From NCBI GenBank assembly GCA_016801885.1, contig CM028889.1, positions 19,970,001-20,034,000 on the forward strand: 64,000 nucleotides of DNA. Direction: 5' to 3'. The position numbers were made by a program, and so were the translations under genes. The first letter of the stretch is position 1, and each line of letters begins with the position of its first letter. The notes under the pieces were generated by a model. The model was not told the DNA's origin. It saw nothing but the letters and a program-made list of their open reading frames with translations, and did not search any database. Below, in pieces: positions 50,791-62,195 of this stretch. This DNA comes from Toxotes chatareus (Eukaryota > Chordata > Actinopteri > Toxotidae).

Positions 50791-51428
50791 TAGTCATCAT
50801 CACAGTCGTAGTTGGTTAATTGACAATAATCGTCTTATTTTTATCTTTCAAAAAACAATAAATAAATAACATGGACAAAAGTGTAAAGTGTGGATAAAAC
50901 GGTGCGTTTGTGTGCTCTAATGCAAGCTGCAACAGTTAGCACGCAGAGCTAGCTAGCCTAATTCCCTACAATAGTAACTTAGCATTAATTCCAAAGGCAA
51001 GGAGCATGTTATTTATATGTTATTGTTTTATTGGGTTACAGGCTATGTTAGAAGAAAAAAAAAAAGAAGCTGTTCAGGACTAAAATATTCAGCATGGGAG
51101 CATAGATGCTACTATATCAGGGTTTGAAGGTATGGTAATAGCCCTGTCTTCCCCTTTACATTTTCTTTATATCTATATATCTTTTGTCAGTTTGTGAATT
51201 TAGGCTTTAGTATTAGCTTATGCTAGCATGCTGTAGCTGACAGAATGTGCTTTTGACAGTAGAGATTTTTAGCTGACGATCCACGGTTGTCAGCTAGAAA
51301 TGGGAAGCCTGCTTGTGTGTACTTCTGTGTGAAACTGAAGACCCATTGATAAATGTGCCATGCGAGAACCGAAAACTTAACAGGCCTAGCAACTATGTGG
51401 AAGCATACTTATAGCGAGCGAGCAGCAG
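50791..51428. other. Segment interrupting the Tc1 relic
   Basis: About 640 bp separates two collinear pieces of one transposase relic. It is AT-rich (A-runs near 50860 and 51053) and contains no coding region I recognise. It may be a later insertion or the product of rearrangement. I could not see clear terminal repeats or a target-site duplication at its edges. Confidence 0.45.
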
Positions 51429-51487
51429 TTGAGATCTGGTGACTGCAAAGACCATGGTCTATGGTCCACATATATTTCATACTCTAG
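51429..51487 (-). pseudogene. Tc1/mariner-like transposase relic, catalytic-region piece
   Basis: The minus strand reads LEYEIYVDHRPWSLQSPDLN. This matches the region around the Tc1 transposase W-P-x-QSPDLN(PIE) motif that precedes the last acidic residue of the DDE triad. The PIE part is missing because the homology stops at the junction with the intervening 640 bp. Orientation and order agree with the C-terminal piece at 50644-50790, so both are remnants of one insertion in the intron. Confidence 0.78.
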
Positions 51488-51749
51488 CATCTGCATTTAT
51501 TATGAATTAATTCATTTATTCAAGTTGTACTTTTAATTTGTCAACTGCTAATGTGCCAACTAGTGTGTGCTGCCTGTTGTTATGTGTGTCACTGGCATTT
51601 GTCTGTATGTTTTCAGTACGTTTAGTTATAGTGGAAAGTCTCTCTCTACCTTTTTTTCCCATTCTTTATTTATTCAGGGTAGTTTTGCTGAGAGGCAACC
51701 TCTCTTACACAGGAAAACCCTGATCACATTTAACACAGTTGCACACACC

Positions 51750-51958
51750 AGGAAGCTGCCCAGCACAACCACAGTCAGATCTGTTGGCCACCGAGCAGAG
51801 CAGAGGTTGAGGGCCCTGCTCAAGGGCACCGCAGTGGTGTTGATGAAGAATGAATAAGCTTTTTCACTTTTCCCACCTAGATTTAATCCTGCCAGTCCGG
51901 GGAAGTGAATCGGCAACCTTCCAGTCACAAGCCGGCTCCTCTAACCTTTAGACTAATC
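51750..51958 (-). mobile_element. tRNA-derived SINE
   Basis: On the minus strand the head reads TAGTCTAAAGGTTAGAGGAG then GCTTGTGACTGGAAGGTTGC and CGATTC, resembling tRNA-like A and B box regions of Pol III promoters in fish SINEs. A body follows with the widespread block GTGCCCTTGAGCAGGGC and a segment around CTCGGTGGCCAACAGATC. Boundaries are approximate and no clean target-site duplication was identified. It sits inside the large TRABD2 intron, about 260 bp from the Tc1 relic. Confidence 0.75.
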
Positions 51959-52935
51959 CTGTGTAGCACTACCGCTCCTTCCTCGAACAACACATGAGTA
52001 ATGCAGCAAAGATTTTAATAAGCCCAGCATCCCCGCGCCTTGCTGTGCATTTCCATTTACAGTTTTACAGCTCCGGGATCCCTCTATAAATCACACAGCA
52101 GCCTTTGGATTAACAGAGTGGAGTCGGAGAAACAACTACCCACGGCGTTTCAGAAATAGTTGAACCACTGCCTTGAAAACAGAGCACTGCTTTCACTTGA
52201 TGTGTAAACCTAAAAAAGCAGGATGGTAAATTCCACCTCTCAGTTCTGGCTTTGTAGAAAGGCAATTATGACAATCTGGAGTCTTTCCCCTCACCCTCCC
52301 AAATCTCTCACTCATTCCTCATCTCCATAATGACTTCACTTCCTATGCATGCGGTACGACGTCCGACTGTCTCCCTGTACCATACTGAGGTGTTATGAGT
52401 GACTGCTGCTGACGGGGACTGTTCACGTCCAGGTTCTGGTTGACGTTCTGGTCAAATACAGAGATCAAGAGAGTTGGAGCAGATCGTATCCAGAGGCCGA
52501 CTGCTGCACGTGGTGGGCCTGACACCAGTCCATGTCAGAAAGGCTGGAGGGAAGGCTCAGTGGTTTTAGTGTTAGAAGCTTTAAAGTGATTCCCCACATT
52601 TAAATATTTAGACTGTGTGAGCTTGCCACTGCAGCCTGTAAAGCTCTCCTGGTGGGCAGAAAGAAAGTGAAAAAAGTGACTGAGGTGGGAGGAAAAACAA
52701 AGAAGCACTGAAAGAGAAAGAGAAAATAGTGATGGAAGAGGAATACAAAGGCGCAAAGAAACAGAGACAGGAAGGGAGGTGAGCTGAGCTGAGCCTGCAG
52801 TGAAGCTAACAACATTAAGTGAAAACTGTTTGTTTTTATTCCTGTCAGCTCTGCTCTTTATCATCTCTGCCTGATGGGGACAAGAGTATAGGGAGCAGCT
52901 GGTCAGCTTGTGGAGAAAGACTCCTTTCTTATGGA

Positions 52936-52942
<7 letters not shown>

Positions 52943-52972
<30 letters not shown>
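52943..52972. repeat. (AC)n microsatellite
   Basis: Uninterrupted (AC)15-type run in the large TRABD2 intron. Confidence 0.95.
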
Positions 52973-52974
<2 letters not shown>

Positions 52975-55674
52975 TGGAAGAAACCATGGCATCCTCTCAG
53001 AGCTCTGTCTCATGGCGGTCTTTATCATTCTCATCTCATCTCTGCATCATCAGTTCATTTCCTCTCCTCCACCCTTCAGTTAAAGTTGTAGTTGAGAACA
53101 TTGAGCTTTCATGCAAGCAGGTTGAAAAGTAATAACAGATTTCCTTTCATTACGAAATGCTTACGTGAATGTCAACCTGTTTATGTGTTTTAAAGGAGTG
53201 CATATTTGTGAGCGTGTGTCAATGTGGTGTGTGTATATGTGTTGCTGTTGGTACATGACACAGACATACTGGCCAGCAGGCATGAACTCAGGTATGTTAC
53301 TTTACATATAGCTTATACAGTATGTGTGTGCAAGCTTGTGAGTAAATATGAGTGCACAAATGTATGTTCTAGAGTGTGTGTCCGTGTCTGTGCTGGCAGA
53401 GACAAGTGTTTCACCTCAGTCATTTCTCAGGACCCAGAGGCCAGCTGGTTTTCATTATTGCCATTTAATCAGGACTAGATTTACACCTGGGACAACAGGT
53501 GAATGCAATTAACTGCCAAGCAGGAAAACCAGCCGTTCTATGGGTCCCAAGAAGTGAACCTTTGTATTCCTGTATTCTTCGGTCTACATACTTTCTGCTG
53601 TGTGCATGTTGGCCAATTTTAAAGCTCAAAAGATCAAAGCAAGCAAGACTGAAGCATCCGTGTGTTTATGAAATGTAGCATTAAGCTTATTGGCTCTAAA
53701 TAAGCTATGAGATGTTCTTTCACTTGCTAATGAAGTGTGTAATCTTTGAACAAGCTAATGAGCTGTACTGATTTAATTAGAGCAACGAGTCCAACGAGTT
53801 TAGCTAAGAGTTACCATAAGACGATTTCCAAGCAAACTCTCAAAGTTACATTCCTGAACATTTACAAGACAACATAACCTTACATGGGTCTCGCATTAGT
53901 ACTAATTCTGTAGCTACAGTAGTTGAAAGGTATGTGTGCTAATATTCTACATCAGGTTTGCTCATATGGGACAGAAACATTATATATATATGTCTTTCAT
54001 TACCACCAAATTCTTCTTTTAAAAAAAATCACCATTTAAGACTTTTTTGGGATGAAACGTTTTTTTTTAAGAAAAACAGACCATTCATAAATTATTATAA
54101 ATTCCTTGGAAGTTTGAGTGTGTTCTGTTGAAAGAAATATTTTCACCCTAATGGACAGTGAAGCAAGATGAAAGTGGCCCGACTGGACCAAAGAACTAAA
54201 CACTATGTGGTGATGTGCTCTATCACCCAGAAGCAAACAACACTGGCTTCTGGGCCAAACCACATTTCTGTTAAAAATAAATTTAAATGTGAGCAAAGCC
54301 CAAACTGTCAGCTGGAGAGCTCTAACAATATCTCTCTATCTCTCCCTCTTCTCTGCAGAGCAAAGGACAAAACATGATGCACATACATGGTATCTCCGTC
54401 ACTTCATAAAATGTTCCTGTCCTATGTGAAGGTGAAGACAGCGTGAAGCAGAAGAGACACGGCTAGACAGCAGTGAGGGATGGCGTCAGTTTAATAAAGG
54501 CGAGACAGTACCAGATAGAAAGGACAGATAGAGCAGACCAAAAGGATAGCAGCTTAAATCAAATAGAATGGCAAGCAAGACAGAAAGACAGGTAGAAAGA
54601 TGGAACTGGAGCTGAGGACAGACTGGAGGGCAGAGACAGTCAGACAGGGAAAAGGGCTGAGAAAAGCAGATATGCACTAAGAGAGGAAGAGCCGCAGAGA
54701 CAAAGTGACATGCACGCCAGACAGGCGCTCTCTCTCTCAGTCATCACTTCAACACCACAACACCACAAACGACTGCAAAACACATGGTCCCGCTCTGCCT
54801 GCACAATGGACTATTATAGGCCTGCGCGGCAGAACGTATGCTCAAAAATCAACTTTCGGCAAACAGATCCAAAGTGGCTCAGACTTCAAAACAAACAATA
54901 GTACATGTGTATTTTTGACAGTAACTACTCTTTTTGGTGATAAATATCTCTGCGGATCATATGACTTTGTGTCGCAAACATACACAAACACACGTGTAAG
55001 TGTGTATTTGTGTGAAGTGGTGTCTAGGCCGTGGCAGCGTCAGGAAATTCCATGGGATGTTTTCAATAAGAACAAGCAGCGGCTGCCAGAGAACTGGCAA
55101 ATGAAAACCTGCTGAAGCACACCATAGAACTCCAACAACATACTGCCTACCCTCACAGCACTCCCCCAACTCTTCAGCATAAATGATAACCCTGCATGGA
55201 CTTGTGTATAAAAATTACTGTGTGTTAATTTGTTTGTGTGTGACTGGGACAGAGGGTGACAGAGAATTCATATTTTGGTGAGTGAGTGATGAAGAAAAAA
55301 AAAAGTACATTGAGGATTTCATCTGTTTATAACAGCAACAGAACATGTGCCCAGTGTGTGTACAATGTGTCTGCCAGCACGCTTCTCCCTTTACTGCTTT
55401 CATCTGGTGTTGCTGTGTCACTCTGTCCAAGGGGAAATTGTGATGCGTTCACTTGGCCTCAGGAGTAACACTACGTCATGCACCAATGGGTGTCTATGAT
55501 TGGTCCCTGTTACATAATACTGATAGTAATAGTGAACAGCAGTGACCACAGTGGCATTCAGGAACAGGATGAGAGACTGTGAGGAGACAGAGGGAAGATG
55601 GATGGAAAAGCTGAATAGAAATGTTTGATAAATATTCATTTGGTGACACAGTGTTACTCACTTCAGCCAAAAAG

Positions 55675-55770
55675 AAATAGTTTGACATTTCCAGTCTTTC
55701 CCCCTATGCTAGCTTGCTGGTTGTAGCTTCATGTTTTGCAGACACAAGAGTGGTATCAGTCTTCTCATCA
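55675..55770. repeat. Probable interspersed repeat fragment
   Basis: The stretch with AAATAGTTTGACATTT, TATGCTAGCTTGCTGGTTG, CTTCATGTTTTGCAGACA and AGTGGTATCAGTCTTCTCAT resembles, partly inverted, a dispersed noncoding repeat common in percomorph genomes. Recognition is from memory; no ends were found. Confidence 0.4.
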
Positions 55771-58402
55771 AATACAATTACAGCTTATACTTTTAATATT
55801 GGCTGTTCATTTAAACCAGCTTTATTGTTTTCTTTCGTTTTTTTGGGGGGGGCTCCGAGGTTGTAAGATGGAACTAGCTGACAGGCACAGCCCTATCATC
55901 TTATGAAGTTGCTATGGATGGTTAACATATTAGCAAATAGTTAACTGACACGACAGCAGACACAGAGAAACATTTATTTGCTGTCATGTTCCTGGTAACC
56001 TGACATATGTCAATGAAAATCCAATATTATGTCTCATTTTAGCTCCAGCTCTTAAGAGGAATATCTGAGTTTTTAGCCGCTAACTTTCCTCACTAGCTAA
56101 CTCGCTGACTTTGTCTATCTTATGTTTGTTGCTAGGCTGGTAGCACACAGTGTGTTTTTCCATTTTCAGAGCTGGTTTTGTAACCAACTGCTGCCTGCTG
56201 CTGTTTGAAAGAAGTGATGAGAGCAATGAGACTGAACCATGTGTTCAATTTTTGGCCCTAAAAGTATAAACCAAAATAAGGAGCTATTGTAAATAAAGCT
56301 TAAATGCTGCTTATACCTAGTGACTGCTTTCACATTCATGTAGTCATTTGATACAGTGCCAATATAGTCTACAGAGCTGGGAAGTTTACAGATAAATTGT
56401 AGACTTACAGTTATATAAGCTCAGTGCATAAGAATTCAGCTATTCTGAATTACTAACTGAAATATGACTGTTGACCAAGTTGCTGCTGTAGACCATCAAT
56501 ATCATAAAATCTTGGCCTAGCAGCAGGCTCCAGTGAGTGGGTAATACTGCTCAGTCAGTCTCTCTTATACTGCCTGGAGAAAGTCAATTATGCCTGCTGG
56601 AACTCTTTTACCTCTGTAATTTGTATTAATAAAATAAATAAAGAATGTCTGTTGCAACACGTGTGTGCATGCAGATGTGTGCAGGAAAGGAGTGCAGAGA
56701 AGAAGAGAAAGAAACTGCTTTAGCAAGGACAAAGGCATACATTTTGCACATAAAAGTACTTGTGCTACAGGAAGGTGTAGGTGTACACTGAGAGGAAAGG
56801 GGGAGGCCGGGAAGTAAGGTGCTGAGCTGAGCAGAGATGGATTTCCTGCCTGAACCACTTTATACACACATCGTATAGTTTAATTACCCTGTGAAAAAAA
56901 AAAAAAAACTCCTGGATTGGACTACGACATTGGTAACTCTAGAGGGCCTTGACCTGAGCATTGCCCCAGCTCTTTCCCGACAGTCCTGTTTTCCTTCTGC
57001 GCTCTGGACAAGGTTCAGACTGGAAGTGAGGGGTCCAAGGCAAAGGCAGCCAGATGGGCCATTAATATTTATCTGTTGTATGGAAGAAATGCAACCTGAT
57101 AAACACAAAAACAGCCACTTGACACAGACATAAAAAGACACACAAACAGGGGATTATGGTAACAGAGAGATCATGAGCCTGTCAGACACAGCACCAAGAT
57201 CCAAAACTTCTCAAGTCCCATGCTACGATTATTCCATTTTATAATTCACAAGAATAAGCCATACACTATGAGCCAAAGGCCCTGCAGTTACACGCGTCAT
57301 GTTAATGTGATTTTTGAGATCTGACCATAAAGATTGGATTTTATGTGATCACATTATTATCCGCCCACATTCGGGCCTGAAAATGGCTGTAATACATCTC
57401 CCCAGGCTGTATTTATTTTAAAATATGCCTGAATAATCTTAACCCTCACACCTCCCGTCCTCTTTATTTCTCTTCGTTACTCAAAATGTGCAGTATGGTA
57501 CACACTGCAAGTACAACTTATTTTACAAAGTGAACCTGGTCGATTCCAGAGCAATGCGAGCACAGTCAGATTTCTGGGAGTCCAGGCTGTCACTTAATAC
57601 ATCCTGGCATCACTGGATGATAAAAATTTCATGGCTGGTTAGAGCCAATGGGAAACTGGGACCAGCAGGGACAGTTACAGGACTGTAAAGACATGAGTCA
57701 GCGTCCTAACGGCCGAAATAACAGAGGAGAAAAAAAAAGGACGCTTTGTGATTACAGCATGGGAGAGACTTTATTAAGCCTGATTTATTAAGCTTTTTGT
57801 GTCTGGTTTTTGGTTAATTTGCATCAAGAGACGTGTGGCATTTATCAGACAGACACAACAACCTGGAATTGGTCATCAGAGACACAATTTGGGTCTAACC
57901 AGTGAAGTGCATTACTCTCTATGTATATGCCTTTACAGGAGTATATTAACTAATGAGAGGGGACATGATAAGTGTGGTAGGGTATGAATTTATTCTAAGG
58001 AAAGGTTGTGGAAAAGATTTAGTTAATAACCTGTATTCTATATGGATCTGCATGTAATTCGTTCCAAGTTATAACTCTGTGGCCATTAAGTTTGAATTTT
58101 AAATTTGTTACGCAGATACTACACTATGATAATAGTTTCAATGACTTTCTCTTTAATCTCCTCAGACATAGGTTTAATGACTTCCACTGTACTAGTTTTA
58201 CAAATCTCTCCAGAAACCAGCCTTATTTGATCAGTAATATTCTATATTACTGAATATGCAGGCTTAGTATTTTTTCATATTCCCTTAGCATGCTGTAATT
58301 AATGAGTATTTCTATTTTAGCATCACTAGTTTTTGATTTCTTTCTTGAACTTCAAAGTTCTCCTTGTATGAACCTAGAGGGCAGCCCCGGTAAGTAGGTG
58401 CA

Positions 58403-58439
58403 TAATTAGCTGCTGCTGTAGTAAATCAAACACTAATTA
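58403..58439. promoter_or_regulatory. Paired TAATTA homeodomain-type motifs
   Basis: Two TAATTA cores (58403-58408 and 58434-58439) are spaced 31 bp apart, about three helical turns, in repeat-free intronic sequence. A partial CTCF-like core AGAGGGCAG lies just before them at 58375-58383 (11 of 14 consensus positions). A candidate intronic enhancer only. Confidence 0.3.
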
Positions 58440-59973
58440 CATGCAGATTGTGAGCGCAAAATTGAATTGAATTTCCCCTGCTCCTCCGTGTGTGTAAATG
58501 TGGCCCTCACTGACTGCAATCTGCTTGGCCTTGCAAAGGCTTTAACTGAGACTTCTGTGTTTACTGTATGTGTGTGATTAAATGTGCTTGTTTGTTTACA
58601 TTATAAAGTATTTGCATAAGCGTACAAAATTCTGTCTGCATGTTTAGGTATGAATCCAAGTATGTGCATGTGTGTGTGGATGTGTTTATGCACGCAGCAG
58701 GCTATAACTGTAATGGTTCTTATCACTTCACACTAGCTGTCAGTTCTCTCTCACACAACGGTGCAGCCTGTAGGTGACCTGACACACATGTTCACCTCCT
58801 GTCTATCCAGGCCAGGTTGGACACAAGGGGAAAGTTAAGACACACAGCTGCTTTAGTGAAGGGCAAACATTTAAAGGAGGCCAACATGGAAAACACAAGG
58901 CTGCATTAGAACAGATTTAAAAGGTAAAATGTGTCTTTTTAGGCTAAACAAGTCCCTGTTGTTTCACATCAATTCCCCAAGTGACACAAATTCACAAGAC
59001 AGAATTAGCAGTGAAGGATGAGAGATGTCAGTTTTATGTAGATGGGTTATGAGCACTGTTTCATACCATCCGCTCACTCTATATTCCAAGTAAAGAAGCT
59101 TGTTGGTAAGTGTTGCCAGTCTGCTTAATGTAACCTGAGAAAGTCTGAGACTCAGCCACATACACACTCACGTGTTTATCCACACAGGATTTCTTGGCTG
59201 AACACCGTCTTTTTTCTCAACGCTGCCCTTCCACACATTCAACGTAAAAGAACCTATGTTAGCAAAGGGAACTGAGATATAAGGGCCTTAGTACTGTTTC
59301 ATTCAGCTGGGAAAACTGTTTTCACTTCACTTTACTTTCAAAAGTCTCTGTATTTAATATTCTGTATGTTTCTGACAAAAACAAAAAAAATGTCTCCTTG
59401 TCAAGCTTATTGCCTTAGAAAAGGTCATATCAAATCATCTCTTATTCAACTTGTATACAGGAAACATGACTGTTTTTTCACTCCCTTGCTAATCATTCCA
59501 ACTCCTCGATGCCTTTTTTAGCCTAAGGAATTGGACTGGGTTCACTGGCTTTCTACAGGTCCTATTATTTCACAAACACAGAGTGTAACAGGAGAAGGAC
59601 GTATCATCAGCCCTCATTATTATGCACAAATTTATACCCTCTTAACAGTCATAGTGCATGCGCTCAACTTCAAGTGTTCAGACACACACATAGCAACTGA
59701 ATGGTGCAACAGTGGCCTTGTCCAAACAGCACAAAGAGCAGAGGGAGCACAGAATGCTCAGAGGAAGGAACCAGGCATTCAGCATTAATCATACGCCGTG
59801 GCACACACACACACACTTGTATGCACTCTCTCTCACACACACGCACATCCTAGAGGCAGTACCACCCATTTTCAGATGCACAAATACAGACACACAGTCG
59901 TACAGCAAACAGACGCATAGACACCCACCACCTGTTTTTGCGGGCAAACACACTTACATGTGTGTGTATGTTG

Positions 59974-59975
<2 letters not shown>

Positions 59976-60011
<36 letters not shown>
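59976..60011. repeat. (AC)n microsatellite
   Basis: Dinucleotide run ending in CATACACATG, within the large TRABD2 intron near the exon at 60603. Confidence 0.95.
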
Positions 60012-60017
<6 letters not shown>

Positions 60018-60141
60018 ATGCTCCCCTCAGGACACACTACAGCATTCAGGAAACATTAGCAGCATTAGCCAGGAATGCTAATTGAAACAAACAGCTCATG
60101 GTTTCTTCAATTCTGAGGTGGGAGCTGGCTGTAATTGAAAC

Positions 60142-60143
<2 letters not shown>

Positions 60144-60180
<37 letters not shown>

Positions 60181-60206
60181 TGTGTGTGTGCGTGTGTGTG
60201 TGTGCG
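60144..60206. repeat. (GT)n microsatellite, interrupted
   Basis: A (GT) run with CT and GC interruptions, about 400 bp from the exon at 60603-60777. It lies 130 bp from the (AC)n run at 59976-60011, so the two could pair as an imperfect inverted repeat. Confidence 0.95.
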
Positions 60207-60602
60207 TACACTTGCGTAGACACAGTTTTTTCATGCCAGAGATCTGGGAACCATTGCACTCTATTATTGTCCTGCTTTTTCTCCAGTTTTGATTTCAAAC
60301 ACAAAAGAGAGCAAATTGTTCACCATAAACAGACATTAGCGCTCACTCCACAATTACAGTGAAACACACACACTCTCAACTCCAGTCACAGTGTGTTTGG
60401 AAAGACCTCATTTAATTCAAAATAGAGATTCAGGTTAGAGTTGCTGCTATGATGGATTCTCACATTGTTTGGCCTGGAGTTAGAGAGACATCCCATGACC
60501 AGGAGGTCAAAAGTCATCTGATGTTGCCTTTCAAAGTGCCCCAGGGCGAGAAACTGAACCTATCCCTACACATCCCCTGTGAAGTATTTCAGACTCCCTT
60601 AC

Positions 60603-60777
60603 CTGCACCAAAAGCGAAAAAGTACGTCTGGTTAGGATTTCTCTGCAGCAGGGCAGACACACGGCGAGCCATTCGCTCATTGCGTTTGTAGATGAGCTCC
60701 TGGCGGAAGTAGCTGTCAATCTGTTGGGCTGTCATGCGGTCGTGAGCTGGCAGAGAGCTGTTGATGAAATGAGGCAG
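60603..60777 (-). CDS. trabd2b: TIKI-family Wnt metalloprotease (TRABD2), internal exon: C-terminal part of TraB domain
   Basis: This is the first in-window exon of a minus-strand gene. The acceptor is a pyrimidine tract ending TCTCTCAG at 60778-60779. The donor is G|GTAAGG reading down from 60602. It encodes 58 codons plus one base (phase 1), beginning LPHFINSSLPAHDRMTAQQI and ending TYFFAFGA. The segment ELIYKRNERMARRVSALL matches the conserved helix of TraB/GumN-fold proteins that carries the RNxxMA motif. TYFFAFGAG leads into the GxxH motif completed by the next exon. Two N-glycosylation sequons (NSS and NQT) fit an extracellular domain. TIKI proteins are membrane-tethered, metal-dependent proteases that cleave the N-terminus of Wnt ligands and so antagonise Wnt signalling; that role is family knowledge. 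No upstream exon was found between 60778 and 64000, so the 5' exons lie outside the window. TRABD2A is the alternative assignment. Confidence 0.92.
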
Positions 60778-60869
60778 CTGAGAGAAAGAGACAAATGGAG
60801 AGAAAATTATAATTAAAAAAAAACTTTTTACAGTGAAACTCTATAAAGGAATTAATTAATTATTTAAAG

Positions 60870-61001
60870 CAGAGGTCTTCAACAGGGGGTCCGCGGAGGT
60901 ACTGCAAGGGGGTCGTGAAATTTTTGGTTGATTAGACAGTTTTTTGCTCCATCTCTCCATCAGTTTCGGGGTCCTTGGCCTGAAAACGTTGAAGAACCCT
61001 G
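60870..61001. mobile_element. hAT-type miniature inverted-repeat element (132 bp)
   Basis: The terminal repeats are CAGAGGTCTTCAAC at the left and, as reverse complement of the right end, CAGGGTTCTTCAAC (12 of 14 identical). Both ends are directly flanked by the same 8-bp sequence ATTTAAAG (60862-60869 and 61002-61009). An 8-bp duplication with CAG-starting ends is diagnostic of hAT transposition. At 132 bp it carries no transposase and must have been mobilised in trans. Confidence 0.88.
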
Positions 61002-62195
61002 ATTTAAAGTATATATCACACACAGAAAAAAGAAAGGGCATTAAAAAAAACTGAAATGGAAAGAAAGGAAAGTAGTGAATGGGTGGGTTGGTGACAAACT
61101 GGCAACATGAGTGTGCCTGTGTGAGTGTGAGACCTGGCAACCAGGAATGTTTCTGGTGCTGCAGCTTCACAGAAAATGACCAATGTGAAGCTTGGCTCAG
61201 CAGGCTGGTCTTTAAATGACGTGCCATCAATGAATGAGACATAGAGAGGAGAAAAGTGTCAACACCGTGTGTGTGTGTTTGTGTGTGCACACTGATATGT
61301 TTATATATGTGAAGGCAAGTGTATGCGTGCACATGCAAGTACAGTATATCCACCAGTGTGAGTGTGTGGATGTATGTTTAATTGCTGTGTGATTTATTAA
61401 GAGGCAGACAGTGCAGAGACAGGCCACACTGGCCCTGTTCCACTCTTGGCTGCGTCAGTAGATTCAACAGGCTGTTAATCTGCAAGGATGAGCAGGGGTC
61501 AGCAGTGGGGTAGCTGGGGTTTGGCATCAGGGTCTTAGCTGTCCAATTCAAAAACACACCTAAACACACACACACACACTTTTGTTGCTCTTTCTCTGTC
61601 TTTAGCTCTTTCACTTCCTCTCAGAGCACTTAGCACTGTACCTGCACCGGATTCTTTCTCTTGATATATAAGCTGTAAAATATGAATTATTGGACATAGG
61701 TAAAATCCTAATACACCAGCACGCTCCCCTGTTTCCTTTCACTAAAACCACATAATTCCAAGCTGATGACTTGAATTCATGTTAAATCTTTGGGATGTAT
61801 AAAAGCTTGATATTATGCACAAAGGCTTTCAAAGTGGATTGGTGCACCAACTACAAAACTGACATTTGAGCAGTTTGTGTGGGATCTATGGTTCTTTTAC
61901 CTTCCTTAACTGGTCTCGCGTGGACAACCAAGAGTACACAGCAAATCTGAGAATACCCAACCTTTAGTCTTTCTTTCCAAGATGGAAAAAATGACATGAT
62001 TAGAGAAACAAAGATTTGTTTTTTTTGTGACAGTATGTCTTTGTGTCTCTCCATGTGTGTTTGGGCGTACATTTTCTTTCACTCCCTCCATTGATCTTCT
62101 TACAGTCTGTTTCACATAATCGGTTCTAAATAATAAATATCTATTCTAACAATAACACCTACACTGGATATTTCTTTCTTTCATTTGTGATGTGC

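Larger units (their letters stand above)
45583..60602 (-). other. Large TRABD2 intron (about 15 kb)
   Basis: A phase-1 intron with GTAAGG donor and CTGTTAG acceptor. It contains the two pieces of a Tc1-like relic (50644-50790 and 51429-51487), a tRNA-derived SINE (about 51750-51958), a probable interspersed repeat near 55675-55770, (AC)/(GT) microsatellites at 52943-52972, 59976-60011 and 60144-60206, and A/T homopolymers near 46020, 46601 and 46943. A homeodomain-type motif pair lies at 58403-58439. Long open frames here (for example 49395-49907 and 54705-55115) show no family resemblance and overlap low-complexity CT-rich sequence, so they are not called. Confidence 0.8.

Noticed and set aside
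51880..51958. Possible functional tRNA gene on the minus strand
   Set aside because: The promoter boxes are degenerate, no cloverleaf or acceptor stem closes, and the sequence continues into a SINE body.
54705..55115. Plus-strand frame of 136 codons
   Set aside because: No recognisable family and composition like the surrounding noncoding DNA; treated as chance.
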